Part shown: positions 35,761 to 43,924 of the stretch, in pieces | Layout of the letters: every line of letters starts with the position of its first letter | How positions within the stretch are numbered: position 1 is the first letter of the stretch | Assembly (NCBI RefSeq): GCF_007595705.1 | Contig: NZ_NISY01000005.1 | Coordinates: 248,001 to 312,000, forward strand | Reading direction: 5' to 3' | DNA from: Streptomyces sp. SAJ15 | GTDB lineage: Bacteria > Actinomycetota > Actinomycetes > Streptomycetales > Streptomycetaceae | DNA length: 64,000 nucleotides | Notes under the pieces: generated by a model | Told to the model about the DNA's origin: nothing | Database searches by the model: none | Seen by the model: only the letters and a program-made list of their open reading frames with translations | Program-made: the position numbers and the translations under genes

Positions 35761-36648
35761 GTGGACGAGCGCGAATGGCTCGCGGAGCGGTTCGAGGAGC
35801 ACCGGCCACGGCTGCGGGCGGTGGCCTACCGCATGCTCGGATCCCTCAGCGAGGCCGAAGACGCCGTCCAGGACGCCTGGCTGCGCGCCAGTCGCGCCGA
35901 CACCGACGAGGTGGAGAACCTCGCCGGGTGGCTGACGACGGTGGTGGCCCGGGTGTGTCTCAACATGCTGCGCAGCCGTCAGTCCCGGCGCGAGGATCCC
36001 CTGGAGCCGACCCACGAGCCCGGCGCGGACGGCGGCCGCGAGGAGGGCGTCGACCCCGAGCGGGAGGCGTTGCTGGCCGACTCGGTCGGCGTGGCGCTGC
36101 TGGTGGTCCTCGACACGCTCTCGCCGGCCGAGCGGCTCGCCTTCGTGCTGCACGACATGTTCGCCGTGCCGTTCGACGAGATCGGCCCGATGCTGGAGCG
36201 CTCGCCGGCGGCCGCCCGGCAGTTGGCCAGCCGCGCCCGACGCCGGGTCAAAGGGGCCGCCCCGGCGCCCGACGCCGACCTGACGCTGCGCCGGCGGGTG
36301 GTCGACGCCTTCCTGGCCGCGACCCGCGGCGGCGACTTCGAGGCGCTGGTCTCGCTGCTCCACCCCGATGTGGTGCTCCGGGCCGACCCGTCGGTCGTTC
36401 CCACCCCGGAGCCCCTCGTCATCCTCGGCGCGCACACCGTGGCCAAGGGGGCGATGGCCGCCACGGGTCGGGCCCGGTTCACCGGACTCGCGCTGCTCGA
36501 CGGCGCCGTGGGACTCGCCATGGCGCCGCGCGGCCGACTCGCCCTCGTGCTCGGCTTCACGATCACGGACGGTCAGATCACCCAGATCGACGTCATCGCG
36601 GACCGGGAGCGCCTCCGCGAGATCGAGATCGCCGTTCTCGACGGCTGA
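35761..36648 (+). CDS. ECF sigma factor of SigJ/ECF41 type with SnoaL-like C-terminal domain
   Basis: A 295-residue sigma factor: region 2 (RLRAVAYRMLGSLSEAEDAVQDAWLR), region 4 (LSPAERLAFVLHDMFAVPFDEIGPMLERSPAAARQLASRARRRV) and a C-terminal SnoaL/NTF2-like domain (RRVVDAFLAATRGGDFEALVSLLHPDVVLRAD) that takes the place of a separate anti-sigma factor. GGAAGGAAAGTGA precedes the GTG start. It is divergent from the ABM monooxygenase, a plausible target by family habit. A short terminator follows. Confidence 0.92.
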   Translation: MDEREWLAERFEEHRPRLRAVAYRMLGSLSEAEDAVQDAWLRASRADTDEVENLAGWLTTVVARVCLNMLRSRQSRREDPLEPTHEPGADGGREEGVDPEREALLADSVGVALLVVLDTLSPAERLAFVLHDMFAVPFDEIGPMLERSPAAARQLASRARRRVKGAAPAPDADLTLRRRVVDAFLAATRGGDFEALVSLLHPDVVLRADPSVVPTPEPLVILGAHTVAKGAMAATGRARFTGLALLDGAVGLAMAPRGRLALVLGFTITDGQITQIDVIADRERLREIEIAVLDG

Positions 36649-36657
36649 CGTGCGGTC

Positions 36658-36679
36658 GGCCCGCGCTCCGGCGCGGGCC
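36658..36679. terminator. Hairpin between convergent sigma and IclR genes
   Basis: GGCCCGCGC and GCGCGGGCC pair around a TCCG tetraloop, 9 bases after the sigma stop. Confidence 0.7.
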
Positions 36680-36711
36680 TTCGCCCACCGTGGGCGCGCC
36701 CCGCAGCCTCA

Positions 36712-37395
36712 GTGGACGTCCCGGGCCGCGCGGGTCAGCGCCTGGACCAGGCGCGCGTGGTGACGCTGGTACGCGCGGGCGGGAAGGGAGACCGAGAGGG
36801 CCCGTGCCTGGCCGGGGAGTCCCGGGGCGGGGAGCGGCACGGCGAGACAGGCGTAGCCGGGGTCGGACTCGGCCACCGACACGGCGACTCCGCCGCGCCG
36901 GACCCGGCGCAGCTCGGCCTCGAAGCGGTCGCGGCCGGTGATGGTGTGCTCGGTGAGCCGCGGCAGCCCGTGCTCGGTGAGATAGCGCTGACGCACGGCG
37001 CGCGGCAGCGCCGCGAGGAGCGCCTTGCCGTGGGCGGTGGCGTGGGCGCGGGACTCCGGGCCGACGACGAAGGGCGTGGGGCGGTCGGCGTGCGCGGCGG
37101 TGCTGTCCACGATGGCGATCCCGCCGTCCCGGAAGGTGCTGAAGTACGCCTGCGCCCCGGTCGCGTCCCGCAGTCGGAGCAACACCTCACGCGTGTCCCG
37201 GCCCAGGTGCAGCTGGCGCTGGAAGTCCTGGTGAAGGGTGGGGATGCGGTGACCGAGCGCGTAGCCGGCCGAGGTGCGCACCACCAGGCCACGGGCGGTG
37301 AGCGGGCCGAGGAGGTGGTACACGGTCGACAGCGCGCAGCCGGCGCGCCGGGCGAGCGCCTTGGCGCTGACCGGGTCCGGCGCCTGGGCGATCAC
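36712..37395 (-). CDS. IclR-family transcriptional regulator
   Basis: A regulator with an N-terminal winged helix (VSAKALARRAGCALSTVYHLLGPLTARGLV) and the IclR effector domain (ATAHGKALLAALP, RRGGVAVSVAESDPGYACLAVPL). From the GTG at 37395 the product is 228 residues and lacks the usual first helix. The same frame continues upstream for 25 codons and reads SVDRALELLDV, typical of IclR N-termini, without any ATG, GTG or TTG before a stop. A strong GGAAGGAG stands six bases before an ATC codon at 37470, so an unusual start or a lost ATG is possible. Target unknown. Confidence 0.8.
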
Positions 37396-37629
37396 GTCCA
37401 GCAGCTCCAGGGCACGGTCGACCGACTGCGGACCCGCGCTGGGCGACGCGGGAGTGGCGTCGGGGGTGATGAGGGGCTCCTTCCGGGGGCTCCGTCCGGC
37501 GGACGTGGCGGCACCAGCACATCACATCGCGATGAGTTCCGGCGGCCGGACCGGTCTGGGCAGACAGCCGTCCGATCCCGACGATCCGCGATCCGCGAGC
37601 CGCGATCCGCACGAGCACGGAGGACCGTC
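37396..37629. other. Divergent intergenic region with uncalled IclR N-terminus
   Basis: The first 75 bases (37396-37470, minus strand) are probably coding for the IclR N-terminus. The rest holds the two divergent promoters; a run built from GATCCGCGA units lies at 37577-37612. No further gene seen. Confidence 0.45.
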
Positions 37630-38103
37630 ATGCAGAAGATCACGCCATGTCTGTGGTTCGACACCCAGGCCGAGGAGGCGGTGGCCCACTACACGTCCAT
37701 CTTCCCCGACTCCCGGGTGGTGGACGTGCAGCGGTTCGGCGAGGCCGGGCCGCGGGAGGCGGGGATGGTCATGCTGATCGTCTTCGAGCTGGCCGGGCAG
37801 GAGTTCCAGGCGCTGAACGGCGGCCCGGAGTTCACGTTCAACGAGGCCCTCTCGCTCTCCGTGGACTGCGCGTCCCAGGAGGAGGTGGACGAGTTGTGGG
37901 CCCGGCTCACCGAGGGCGGCGAGCCGGGCCCCTGTGGCTGGCTGAAGGACAGGTTCGGGGTGTCCTGGCAGATCGTCCCGAGCAGGCTGACGGAGCTGAT
38001 GAGCGACCCGGACGCGGCGAAGGTGGCCCGGGTGACCAGGGCGATGCTGGGCATGGGGAAGATCGACATCAAGGCGGCGGAGGACGCCTACGAGGGGCGC
38101 TGA
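37630..38103 (+). CDS. PhnB-like VOC family protein
   Basis: A 157-residue protein of the PhnB / '3-demethylubiquinone-9 3-methyltransferase-like' VOC family: MQKITPCLWFDTQAEEAVAHYTSIFPDSRV, FQALNGGPEFTFNEALSLSVDC, GWLKDRFGVSWQIVP and a C-terminal helix with KVARVTRAMLGMGKIDI. Despite the common name it carries no SAM site. The fold suggests a small binding protein or an enzyme of unknown substrate. It is single and followed by a strong bidirectional terminator. Confidence 0.88.
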   Translation: MQKITPCLWFDTQAEEAVAHYTSIFPDSRVVDVQRFGEAGPREAGMVMLIVFELAGQEFQALNGGPEFTFNEALSLSVDCASQEEVDELWARLTEGGEPGPCGWLKDRFGVSWQIVPSRLTELMSDPDAAKVARVTRAMLGMGKIDIKAAEDAYEGR

Positions 38104-38110
38104 CGACGGC

Positions 38111-38141
38111 GCGGGCCCCGGACCGAAGGTCCGGGGCCCGC
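38111..38141. terminator. Strong bidirectional terminator
   Basis: GCGGGCCCCGGACC and GGTCCGGGGCCCGC, 14 perfect pairs with a GAA loop, lie between two convergent genes. Confidence 0.8.
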
Positions 38142-38167
38142 TCGGGGAGGACGTGCCCTCCCCGAGG

Positions 38168-39745
38168 TCAGGCGTGGTGCGCCGGCACCCGCTCCTCGTC
38201 GCCGGCCCGCGCTCCGGCCCCGGGCTCCTCGGCGTTCGGGTCCTCGGCCTGAGCGCCCTGGGTCTGAGCACCCTGGGTCTGAGCGCTCCGGTCGGCCTGG
38301 TCGGCCTCGGCGCCCTGCTCCTGGGGCTGGACCGCGGCGGGGCGGCGCAGCGGGAGCCGGAGGGCGGGGAGGGCCGCGGCGAGCATCAGGGCCACCGCCC
38401 AGAAGTAGGTGTCGGCGAAGGGCTCGGCGTGGGTGGGGGCGGTGCTGCCACCGTCGCCGTTGACCGAGAGGAGCACCGAGAAGAACGCCATCCCGATCGA
38501 GGCCCCCATCTGGGAGGTGATCTGGAGGGTGGTGGAGGCCGAGGGGGCCTGCTCGCCGGTCAGGCCGCGGGTGGCGGCGGCCATGGTGGGCATGATGGTC
38601 ATCCCGACGCCGACGCCCATGACGAAGAGCGCCAGCCCGATCCGCCAGTACGGGGTGGTGTCGGTCAACTGCCCGGCGAAGAGCGCCATGCCGAACGCCG
38701 CCAGGACGATGCCCGAGGTGATGAGCTTGCGCGGGGAGACCCGGTCCGAGAGCCGGCCGGTGAACTGCATGGTGATGCCGGCGGCGAGCGCCAGCGGGGC
38801 GCCCAGCAGACCGGAGGCGGTGACGCTCTCGCCCCGGACGACCTGGAAGTACATCGGGAGCAGCAGCATGCTGCCGAAGTAGCCGACGACGAACAGGGCC
38901 ATGGTGGCGGCGCCGGCGGCGAAGGCCCGGCGGCGGTAGAGCCGCAGGTCGATCAGCGGGTGGGCGGAGGTGCGGGCCCGGAGCACGAAGCCCACCATCA
39001 GCGCGACGCCCAGGATGGCCGGAAGCAGCACGTCGAGCGAGGAGAAGTCACGGCGCTCGGCGCCGGTGGACAGACCGTAGAGGGATCCGGCCAGACCCGG
39101 GGAGAGCATCAGCAGACCGGGCACGTCGAGCCGCTGGCCGGGGGCGCCGGCCGAGCGCGGGAAGACGCGGGCGGCCAGGGCGAGCGCGAGGAGGCCGATG
39201 GGCACGTTGATGGTGAACATCCAGCGCCAGGAGAAGGAGTCCACCAGCCAGCCGCCCAACACCGGCCCGGCCAGCGGCCCGATGAGGATCGGGATGCCCA
39301 GGATGCTCATGATGCGGCCCATGGTCTCCGGGGTGCCGGCCCGCATCATGATCGTCATGCCGGTCGGCATGATCATGCCGCCGCCCAGCCCCTGGAGCAC
39401 CCGGAAGGCCACCAGTGACTCGGTCGACCAGGCCAGTCCGGCGGCCAACGAACCGCTGACGAAGAGCACCAGCGCCGTCATGTAGACGCGCTTGGTGCCG
39501 AAGCGCCGGATCGCCCATGCCGTCACGGGGATCACCGAGGCGAGGGCCAGCGAGTAACCGGAGGCCACCCACTGGATCGTGGCGAGCGAGGCGTCGAAGT
39601 GCTCGGCCAGCGGGTGCATGGCGACGTTCACCACGGTCACGTCGAGCACCGACATGATCGAGCCGAGGATGACCACGGTGGCGAGCGCGGCGAGCTTCGG
39701 CGAAGACGTCGGTGTGTCGCTGGAGCGTTTCCCTATCGGGGACAT
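38168..39745 (-). CDS. MFS drug:H+ antiporter, DHA2 (EmrB/QacA) family
   Basis: A 525-residue exporter with 14 predicted helices. Motif C of antiporters is visible (GIPILIGPLAGPVLGGWLVDSFSWRWMF), with the TM1 signature VLDVTVVNVAM and motif A-like RRFGTKRVY. The C-terminal 50 residues are a hydrophilic Gln/Ala/Glu tail with a repeated TQGAQ unit. The ATG at 39745 is preferred over an upstream in-frame Met without ribosome site. A dyad TGAACC-AA-GGTTCA in the promoter suggests ligand-dependent control. Substrate unknown; lying near biosynthetic genes it may be a drug exporter. Confidence 0.9.
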   Translation of the reverse strand: MSPIGKRSSDTPTSSPKLAALATVVILGSIMSVLDVTVVNVAMHPLAEHFDASLATIQWVASGYSLALASVIPVTAWAIRRFGTKRVYMTALVLFVSGSLAAGLAWSTESLVAFRVLQGLGGGMIMPTGMTIMMRAGTPETMGRIMSILGIPILIGPLAGPVLGGWLVDSFSWRWMFTINVPIGLLALALAARVFPRSAGAPGQRLDVPGLLMLSPGLAGSLYGLSTGAERRDFSSLDVLLPAILGVALMVGFVLRARTSAHPLIDLRLYRRRAFAAGAATMALFVVGYFGSMLLLPMYFQVVRGESVTASGLLGAPLALAAGITMQFTGRLSDRVSPRKLITSGIVLAAFGMALFAGQLTDTTPYWRIGLALFVMGVGVGMTIMPTMAAATRGLTGEQAPSASTTLQITSQMGASIGMAFFSVLLSVNGDGGSTAPTHAEPFADTYFWAVALMLAAALPALRLPLRRPAAVQPQEQGAEADQADRSAQTQGAQTQGAQAEDPNAEEPGAGARAGDEERVPAHHA

Positions 39746-39819
39746 GACGGGACCTCGGCTTCGTAGTGGTGGCGGAGCGGCGGTCCGGTGCGTCCGCCGT
39801 GTGCCAAGAGGCTCCAACA

Positions 39820-39833
39820 TGAACCAAGGTTCA
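39820..39833. promoter_or_regulatory. Operator-like palindrome upstream of the exporter
   Basis: TGAACC-AA-GGTTCA (extending with one mismatch to ACTTGAACC/GGTTCATGT) directly follows a TTGACT box on the minus strand. A MerR- or TetR-type regulator is expected. Confidence 0.6.
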
Positions 39834-40086
39834 AGTCAAGCGGATGATCTGGCCGCGGGCCCGGCGATGGCCGAAATCACGAGAGGTATGTCCCGGTGCG
39901 GCGAGGTTGCAACCGACCTGTATAGCCGATTTCAGGACAGCTCATCGCATGTTCCACAGGAAATTGCCAAAAGCTCTCACACGTCATGGCACGTTGCGTA
40001 ACCTCTTCGTCACCCGCTCGGCCGCCCGCGCGAGCGTGCGATGAACCCCCGTATGAGCGTGTGACCCAGTGAGGGAAGGAAGCCGC
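39834..40086. other. Intergenic promoter region
   Basis: The stretch between the exporter promoter and the roadblock operon is relatively AT-rich (for example ACAGGAAATTGCCAAAAG) and contains CGTCATGGCACGTTGCGTAACC. It must hold the roadblock-operon promoter; no gene or strong hairpin was found. Confidence 0.4.
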
Positions 40087-40587
40087 GTGCCCGGGATCGA
40101 CGAGTGCCTGCTGGAAGCCATGGCTCTGCCGGGAGCGCGCGGCGCCGCGGTGATCGACTGGGTCAGCGGCCTCTCCCTCGGCGTGATCGGCCACTGCCCC
40201 AACGGCGACCACGAGGCCAGCGCCGCGGAGAGCGCCGAACTGGCCCGTATGGCGGCCGAGTCCACCACCTACGCGCTCGAGGACGCGGCCGGGACCGGCT
40301 CCGGTTCCCACTCCGGTTCCCACTCCGGGGACCCGACCGCGGCCCGTACCGGGACGGGCGCCGCGAGCGGTGCCGGGGCCGGCGCCGGGGCCGGCGGCGC
40401 GGCCCGGGGGCTTCCCGTCGAGGACATCATCGTCACCACCCGCGACGGCTACCACTTATCGTGCTTCGTGCGGACCACGTTCGACAGCAGTGTCTTCCTG
40501 TCCCTGTGGCTGGACCGCGCCGAGGGCAACCTCGCCCTCGCCCGCATCCGGCTGCGTCAGCTGGCCGAACGGCTGGTGCTGTCATGA
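40087..40587 (+). CDS. Roadblock/LC7-like protein with Gly/Ala/Ser insert (TTA codon)
   Basis: A 166-residue protein. Its ends match the small roadblock protein at 41873: GARGAAVIDWVSGLSLGVIG at the front and IIVTTRDGYHLSCFVRT...VFLSLWLDRAEGNLALARIRLRQLAE at the back. In between lies a low-complexity insert (GSHSGSHSGD, then GAGAGAG). Roadblock domains bind small GTPases or each other. Codon 124 (40456-40458) is TTA. The GTG after GGAAGGAAGCCGC was chosen over a GTG six codons earlier. It overlaps the next gene as ATGA. Confidence 0.8.
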   Translation: MPGIDECLLEAMALPGARGAAVIDWVSGLSLGVIGHCPNGDHEASAAESAELARMAAESTTYALEDAAGTGSGSHSGSHSGDPTAARTGTGAASGAGAGAGAGGAARGLPVEDIIVTTRDGYHLSCFVRTTFDSSVFLSLWLDRAEGNLALARIRLRQLAERLVLS

Positions 40588-41351
40588 CCGCCTCGGCCCT
40601 GACCACGCTCACGGATCTGGCGGCCGAACGGGCCACCGGCGCCCTGCTCGCCGACTCGGGCGTCGTCTACCTCGTCGACGGCGAGGTGGTGCACGCCGAG
40701 AGCCCCGCCGCCCCCGGCATCGACGTGCTGCTCACCCACGGCGGCCGACTCCCCGCCGAGAGCTGGCAGGAGGCCGTCGACCGCGCGGGGCCGCAGCGGC
40801 GGGTCGGCAGCTTCCTGGTGTCCAGCGGCCGGGTGGCCGGCGGCGAGTTGGAGATCTGCCACCTCAGCGCGCTGTTCGACGCCGCCTACTTCGCCCTCTC
40901 CCCCGACGGCGGTCCGGTCCGCTTCCGTTCCGGGGCCGTCCACTGGCTCGGCCCGGTGCGCCCCGTGGGCGTGGCCGCCGTGGAGCGGGAGATACGGCGT
41001 CGCAGAGCACTGCTGGACCGGCTGTGGCCGCGCCCGGAGGCCGACACCGCGCCCGTGGTGCCCTGCGACACCGACGTCCGGGCGGCCGCCGTCACCCGCC
41101 GCCAGCGCGCCGTGCTCTCGCTCGCCGACGGCGTCCGCACCGCCACGGCCATCGCCTGGCTGCTCGGCCGGCCGGCCTTCCACACCCTGGTCGACGTACG
41201 CCGGTTGGCCGCCGCCGGCCTGGTCCGCACGCCCCCCGTGGCGCCCGTCCGCGCCGCGTCCCCCGCACCCCCTTGGGCGGCGTTCCCCTCCGCCGACCCG
41301 GACATCGCCCTGCTTCGCCGGCTCCGTGACGCTTTGGAGGCACAGCTGTGA
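40584..41351 (+). CDS. PATAN/DUF4388-like plus winged-helix protein
   Basis: A 255-residue protein. Residues 1-115 resemble a PATAN/DUF4388 domain (TGALLADSGVVYLVDGEVVHAESPAAPGIDVLLTHGG, then VGSFLVSSGRVAGGELEICHLSALFDAAYFAL); residues 165-215 look like a winged helix (RRQRAVLSLADGVRTATAIAWLLGRPAFHTLVDVRRLAAAGLV). Such proteins accompany roadblock proteins in signalling or polarity systems. The family call is by pattern only. Its start overlaps the stop of the first roadblock gene. Confidence 0.7.
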   Translation: MTASALTTLTDLAAERATGALLADSGVVYLVDGEVVHAESPAAPGIDVLLTHGGRLPAESWQEAVDRAGPQRRVGSFLVSSGRVAGGELEICHLSALFDAAYFALSPDGGPVRFRSGAVHWLGPVRPVGVAAVEREIRRRRALLDRLWPRPEADTAPVVPCDTDVRAAAVTRRQRAVLSLADGVRTATAIAWLLGRPAFHTLVDVRRLAAAGLVRTPPVAPVRAASPAPPWAAFPSADPDIALLRRLRDALEAQL

Positions 41352-41430
41352 GTTCCCGGTCCGCCCACGAGGCCCGTCGCGCGCCGTCATGAAGCGGGCA
41401 CTGAGACAACGCGCCGAAAGGAGGCAGCTG

Positions 41431-41823
41431 TTGACCGCCGAGCCGGACATCCTGGAGGAGCTGCGCGGCCTACGGGCCCGCGTGCCCCACCTCACCGGGG
41501 CCCTAGCGGCCAGCGTCGACGGACTCGTCCTGGCCCAGGACACCGCCGGCGTGGAGCCCGAGGGGGTGGCCGCGCTCACGGCCGCCGCCCTCGGGGTCGC
41601 GCTGCGGCTCACCGAGGCCACCGCTCGCGGCGACTTCCGCGAGCTGCTGATCCGCGGCGACAGCGGCTACGTCGCCAGCTACGCCGCCGGATCCTCCGCC
41701 GTCCTCACCACCCTCGCGGGCCCGCGCACCAACGTCGGGCGACTGCACCTGGAGGCACGTCGCTCCAGCGCCCGCATCGGAGCCCTCGTGGAGGGCGCCC
41801 TGACCCGCGTGGAAAACGCCTGA
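41431..41823 (+). CDS. Roadblock/LC7 domain protein (conservon CvnB-like)
   Basis: A 130-residue roadblock protein: LRGLRARVPHLTGALAASVDGLVLAQDT, LTAAALGVALRLTEATARGDFRELLIRGDSGYVASYAAG, and a C-terminal helix. The pattern is that of the conservon B protein, the GTPase-activating partner of CvnD. A TTG start follows a near-perfect AAAGGAGG at six bases; an ATG at 41389 would add 14 basic residues with no ribosome site. No CvnC or CvnD gene is present. Confidence 0.82.
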   Translation: MTAEPDILEELRGLRARVPHLTGALAASVDGLVLAQDTAGVEPEGVAALTAAALGVALRLTEATARGDFRELLIRGDSGYVASYAAGSSAVLTTLAGPRTNVGRLHLEARRSSARIGALVEGALTRVENA

Positions 41824-41872
41824 CCCGTCGTCACACCCGTCATGACCCTCATCGAAAGGACACACGAACATC

Positions 41873-42244
41873 ATGGCCAACACCGAAGCCGCCCTCAAAG
41901 AAGCGATGGCCTCCATCGAGGGGTCCCTGGGCGTCGCCCTCGTCGACTACGCCAGCGGCATGGCGCTCGGCACCCTGGGCGGCAGCAAGGACCTCGACCT
42001 GACGGTGGCCGCCGCCGGCAACACGGACGTCGTCCGCGCCAAGGTGCGCACCATGGAGCTCCTCGGGATGAAGGACGAGATCGAGGACATCCTCATCACC
42101 CTGGGGCACCAGTACCACCTCATCCGGCTGCTCAAGGGCCCCAGCGGCGGGCTGTTCCTCTACCTCGCGCTGGACAGGGCGCGGGCCAACCTGGCCATGG
42201 CGCGGCACCAGTTGAAGCGCATCGAGGCGGATCTGGAGGTCTGA
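41873..42244 (+). CDS. Roadblock/LC7-like small protein
   Basis: A 123-residue protein, paralogous to the first gene of the operon but without its insert: EGSLGVALVDYASGMALGTLG, ILITLGHQYHLIRLLKGPSGGLFLYLALDRARANLAMARHQLKRIE. GAAAGGA precedes the ATG. It likely forms homo- or hetero-dimers with the other roadblock proteins. It closes the operon, followed by a hairpin. Confidence 0.82.
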   Translation: MANTEAALKEAMASIEGSLGVALVDYASGMALGTLGGSKDLDLTVAAAGNTDVVRAKVRTMELLGMKDEIEDILITLGHQYHLIRLLKGPSGGLFLYLALDRARANLAMARHQLKRIEADLEV

Positions 42245-42266
42245 CCCGCCGGGTGCTTCCCCGAAC

Positions 42267-42305
42267 TCCGCGCGGGCGGGCCTGGCAGAGCCCCGCCCGC
42301 GCGGA
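42267..42305. terminator. Bidirectional terminator after the roadblock operon
   Basis: TCCGCGCGGGCGGG and CCCGCCCGCGCGGA pair perfectly with an 11-base loop, between convergent genes. Confidence 0.75.
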
Positions 42306-42353
42306 CCCGCGCCACGCGCCGGCACCACACCGGCACCACGGCGTACGGCCGCC

Positions 42354-43736
42354 CTACGGCGACAGGTAGGGGTGGAACACGCCGTGCGGGTCGTACGCCG
42401 TCCGCACCGCGCCCAGCCGGTCCCAGTCCTCCGGGGTGAAGGACCGCCGGGCGCGGGAGGGGTCGGCGGTGAGGTCGGCCTCGGCGATGTAGTGGCCGGT
42501 GCCCAGGGGTTCCACGGCGGCCATGGTGTCGCGCAGCCAGTCGACGTTGGCCTCGTCCCGCGCGGGGTCGTCCCAGATCGCGTAGGGCACCGCATAGCTG
42601 GTGCCCAGCACTGAGAAGGCCATGTTGCGCAGCAGCTCCGGGTCGGTGGAGGCGGGCTTGAGGGGGGCCAGGACGAGCGATCTGCCGGAGGGCGCCCGAC
42701 CGAGGGCCGCGGCGAGCCGGGAGAGGAGCGTGACGTAGTCGGCGTCGGACCACAGCGTGTCGGCGACGCAGCGATGGTTCTCGGGCCACAGCCGCGCCGA
42801 GGCGGCGTAGAGGGCGTCGAGCGTGGTGGGTTCGGCGATCCGCCGGGACACGGGCGTCACGGTGTCGGGGTGGTCGCTCAGCGGGGCGAGGGCCCGGCCG
42901 GCGCCGTCCCGGGACTCCGCGAAGGCGGTGGCCACGACGCCGAGGACCACCTCGCCGCCGGCCGTCGGCGGGCGGGTGGGATCCATGGCGGCGAGGGTGA
43001 AGGACAGCTCCACGTGCGCCGGCAGCTCGCGGGCGGCCTCGGTGGCCCAGCGCACCGCCGTCTCGAGGTCCTCCGACGGACAGACGTACGAGGTCGTCGC
43101 GAGGGCCGCCGGCCGCGGACGCAGGGCGAGGTGGAAGGCGGTGACGACGGCGAAGAAGCCGGGGCCGGCGCCACGAGCCGCCCAGAACAGCTCGGAGTGC
43201 TCGTTCTCGTCGCAGTGCACCACCGCGCCGTCCGCGGTCACCGCGTCGATGCCCCGCACCCCGGCGCAGGCCGGGCCCCACTGGCCGGAGTTCCAGCCGA
43301 GACCGCCGCTGAGGAGGTATCCGCCGACGGCGACGTTGCCGCAGTGGCCGGCGGGGAAGGCCAGGCCCCGGGTGGCGAGTTCACCCGCGAGTTCCGCGCC
43401 GACGACCCCGGGCTGGACCACCGCCGTGGCGGCGGCGGTGTCGATGTGGTGGCGGCGCAGCGCGGACAGGTCGAGCAGCAGCCCGGAGTCCCGCAGCGGC
43501 GAGCCGCACCAGCTGTGCCCGCCCGCGCGGACGGCCACCCGCCACCCCTGGGAGCGGGCCAGCTCCAGGGCGGGCGGCACGTCCCGCTCGGAGGCCGCGC
43601 GGACGATGGCGTCGGGGTGGCGGTCCGGGGTGAACCGGTTCCACAACTCGCCCGCCCGGACGTCGCGGTAGTCGGCTTCTCCCCTGCGGACGACCGTGCC
43701 CTCGATGTCCGAGGCGTGGGGTGTCGGCCCGCCCAT
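42354..43736 (-). CDS. BBE-type FAD-linked oxidase, probably bicovalent flavin
   Basis: A 460-residue berberine-bridge-enzyme-like oxidase. The PCMH FAD domain has RAGGHSWCGS with the histidine that binds FAD, and GHCGNVAVGGYLLSGGLGWNSG, whose cysteine fits the second covalent link; the C-terminus ends YDPHGVFHPYLSP, typical of the BBE domain. There is no signal peptide. Such enzymes oxidise alcohols, sugars or C-C/C-N bonds in natural products. It lies next to the piericidin-like cluster on the same strand but a strong hairpin separates it from pieE, so membership is uncertain. Confidence 0.88.
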   Translation of the reverse strand: MGGPTPHASDIEGTVVRRGEADYRDVRAGELWNRFTPDRHPDAIVRAASERDVPPALELARSQGWRVAVRAGGHSWCGSPLRDSGLLLDLSALRRHHIDTAAATAVVQPGVVGAELAGELATRGLAFPAGHCGNVAVGGYLLSGGLGWNSGQWGPACAGVRGIDAVTADGAVVHCDENEHSELFWAARGAGPGFFAVVTAFHLALRPRPAALATTSYVCPSEDLETAVRWATEAARELPAHVELSFTLAAMDPTRPPTAGGEVVLGVVATAFAESRDGAGRALAPLSDHPDTVTPVSRRIAEPTTLDALYAASARLWPENHRCVADTLWSDADYVTLLSRLAAALGRAPSGRSLVLAPLKPASTDPELLRNMAFSVLGTSYAVPYAIWDDPARDEANVDWLRDTMAAVEPLGTGHYIAEADLTADPSRARRSFTPEDWDRLGAVRTAYDPHGVFHPYLSP

Positions 43737-43853
43737 GAGGTCCTCCTCGCCGTGGTGGCAGCGTCGGAGCGCGGGACCGTTTCAGCGTAGCGCGACCGGC
43801 TCGCTTCCCCCACCGGAGCGAGCCGGGGCCCGGTCTGTCGAGCGCCGGGGTGG

Positions 43854-43885
43854 CCGCGGGTGGCCCGGGGGCGGGCCACCCGCGG
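43854..43885 (-). terminator. Terminator after pieE
   Basis: CCGCGGGTGGCCCG and CGGGCCACCCGCGG pair perfectly with a GGGG loop, 40 bases past the pieE stop, marking the probable end of the pie transcript. Confidence 0.8.
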
Positions 43886-43924
43886 GTGGGGTGCGGGGGA
43901 GCCGTACGGCGGTGTACCGGGCCG

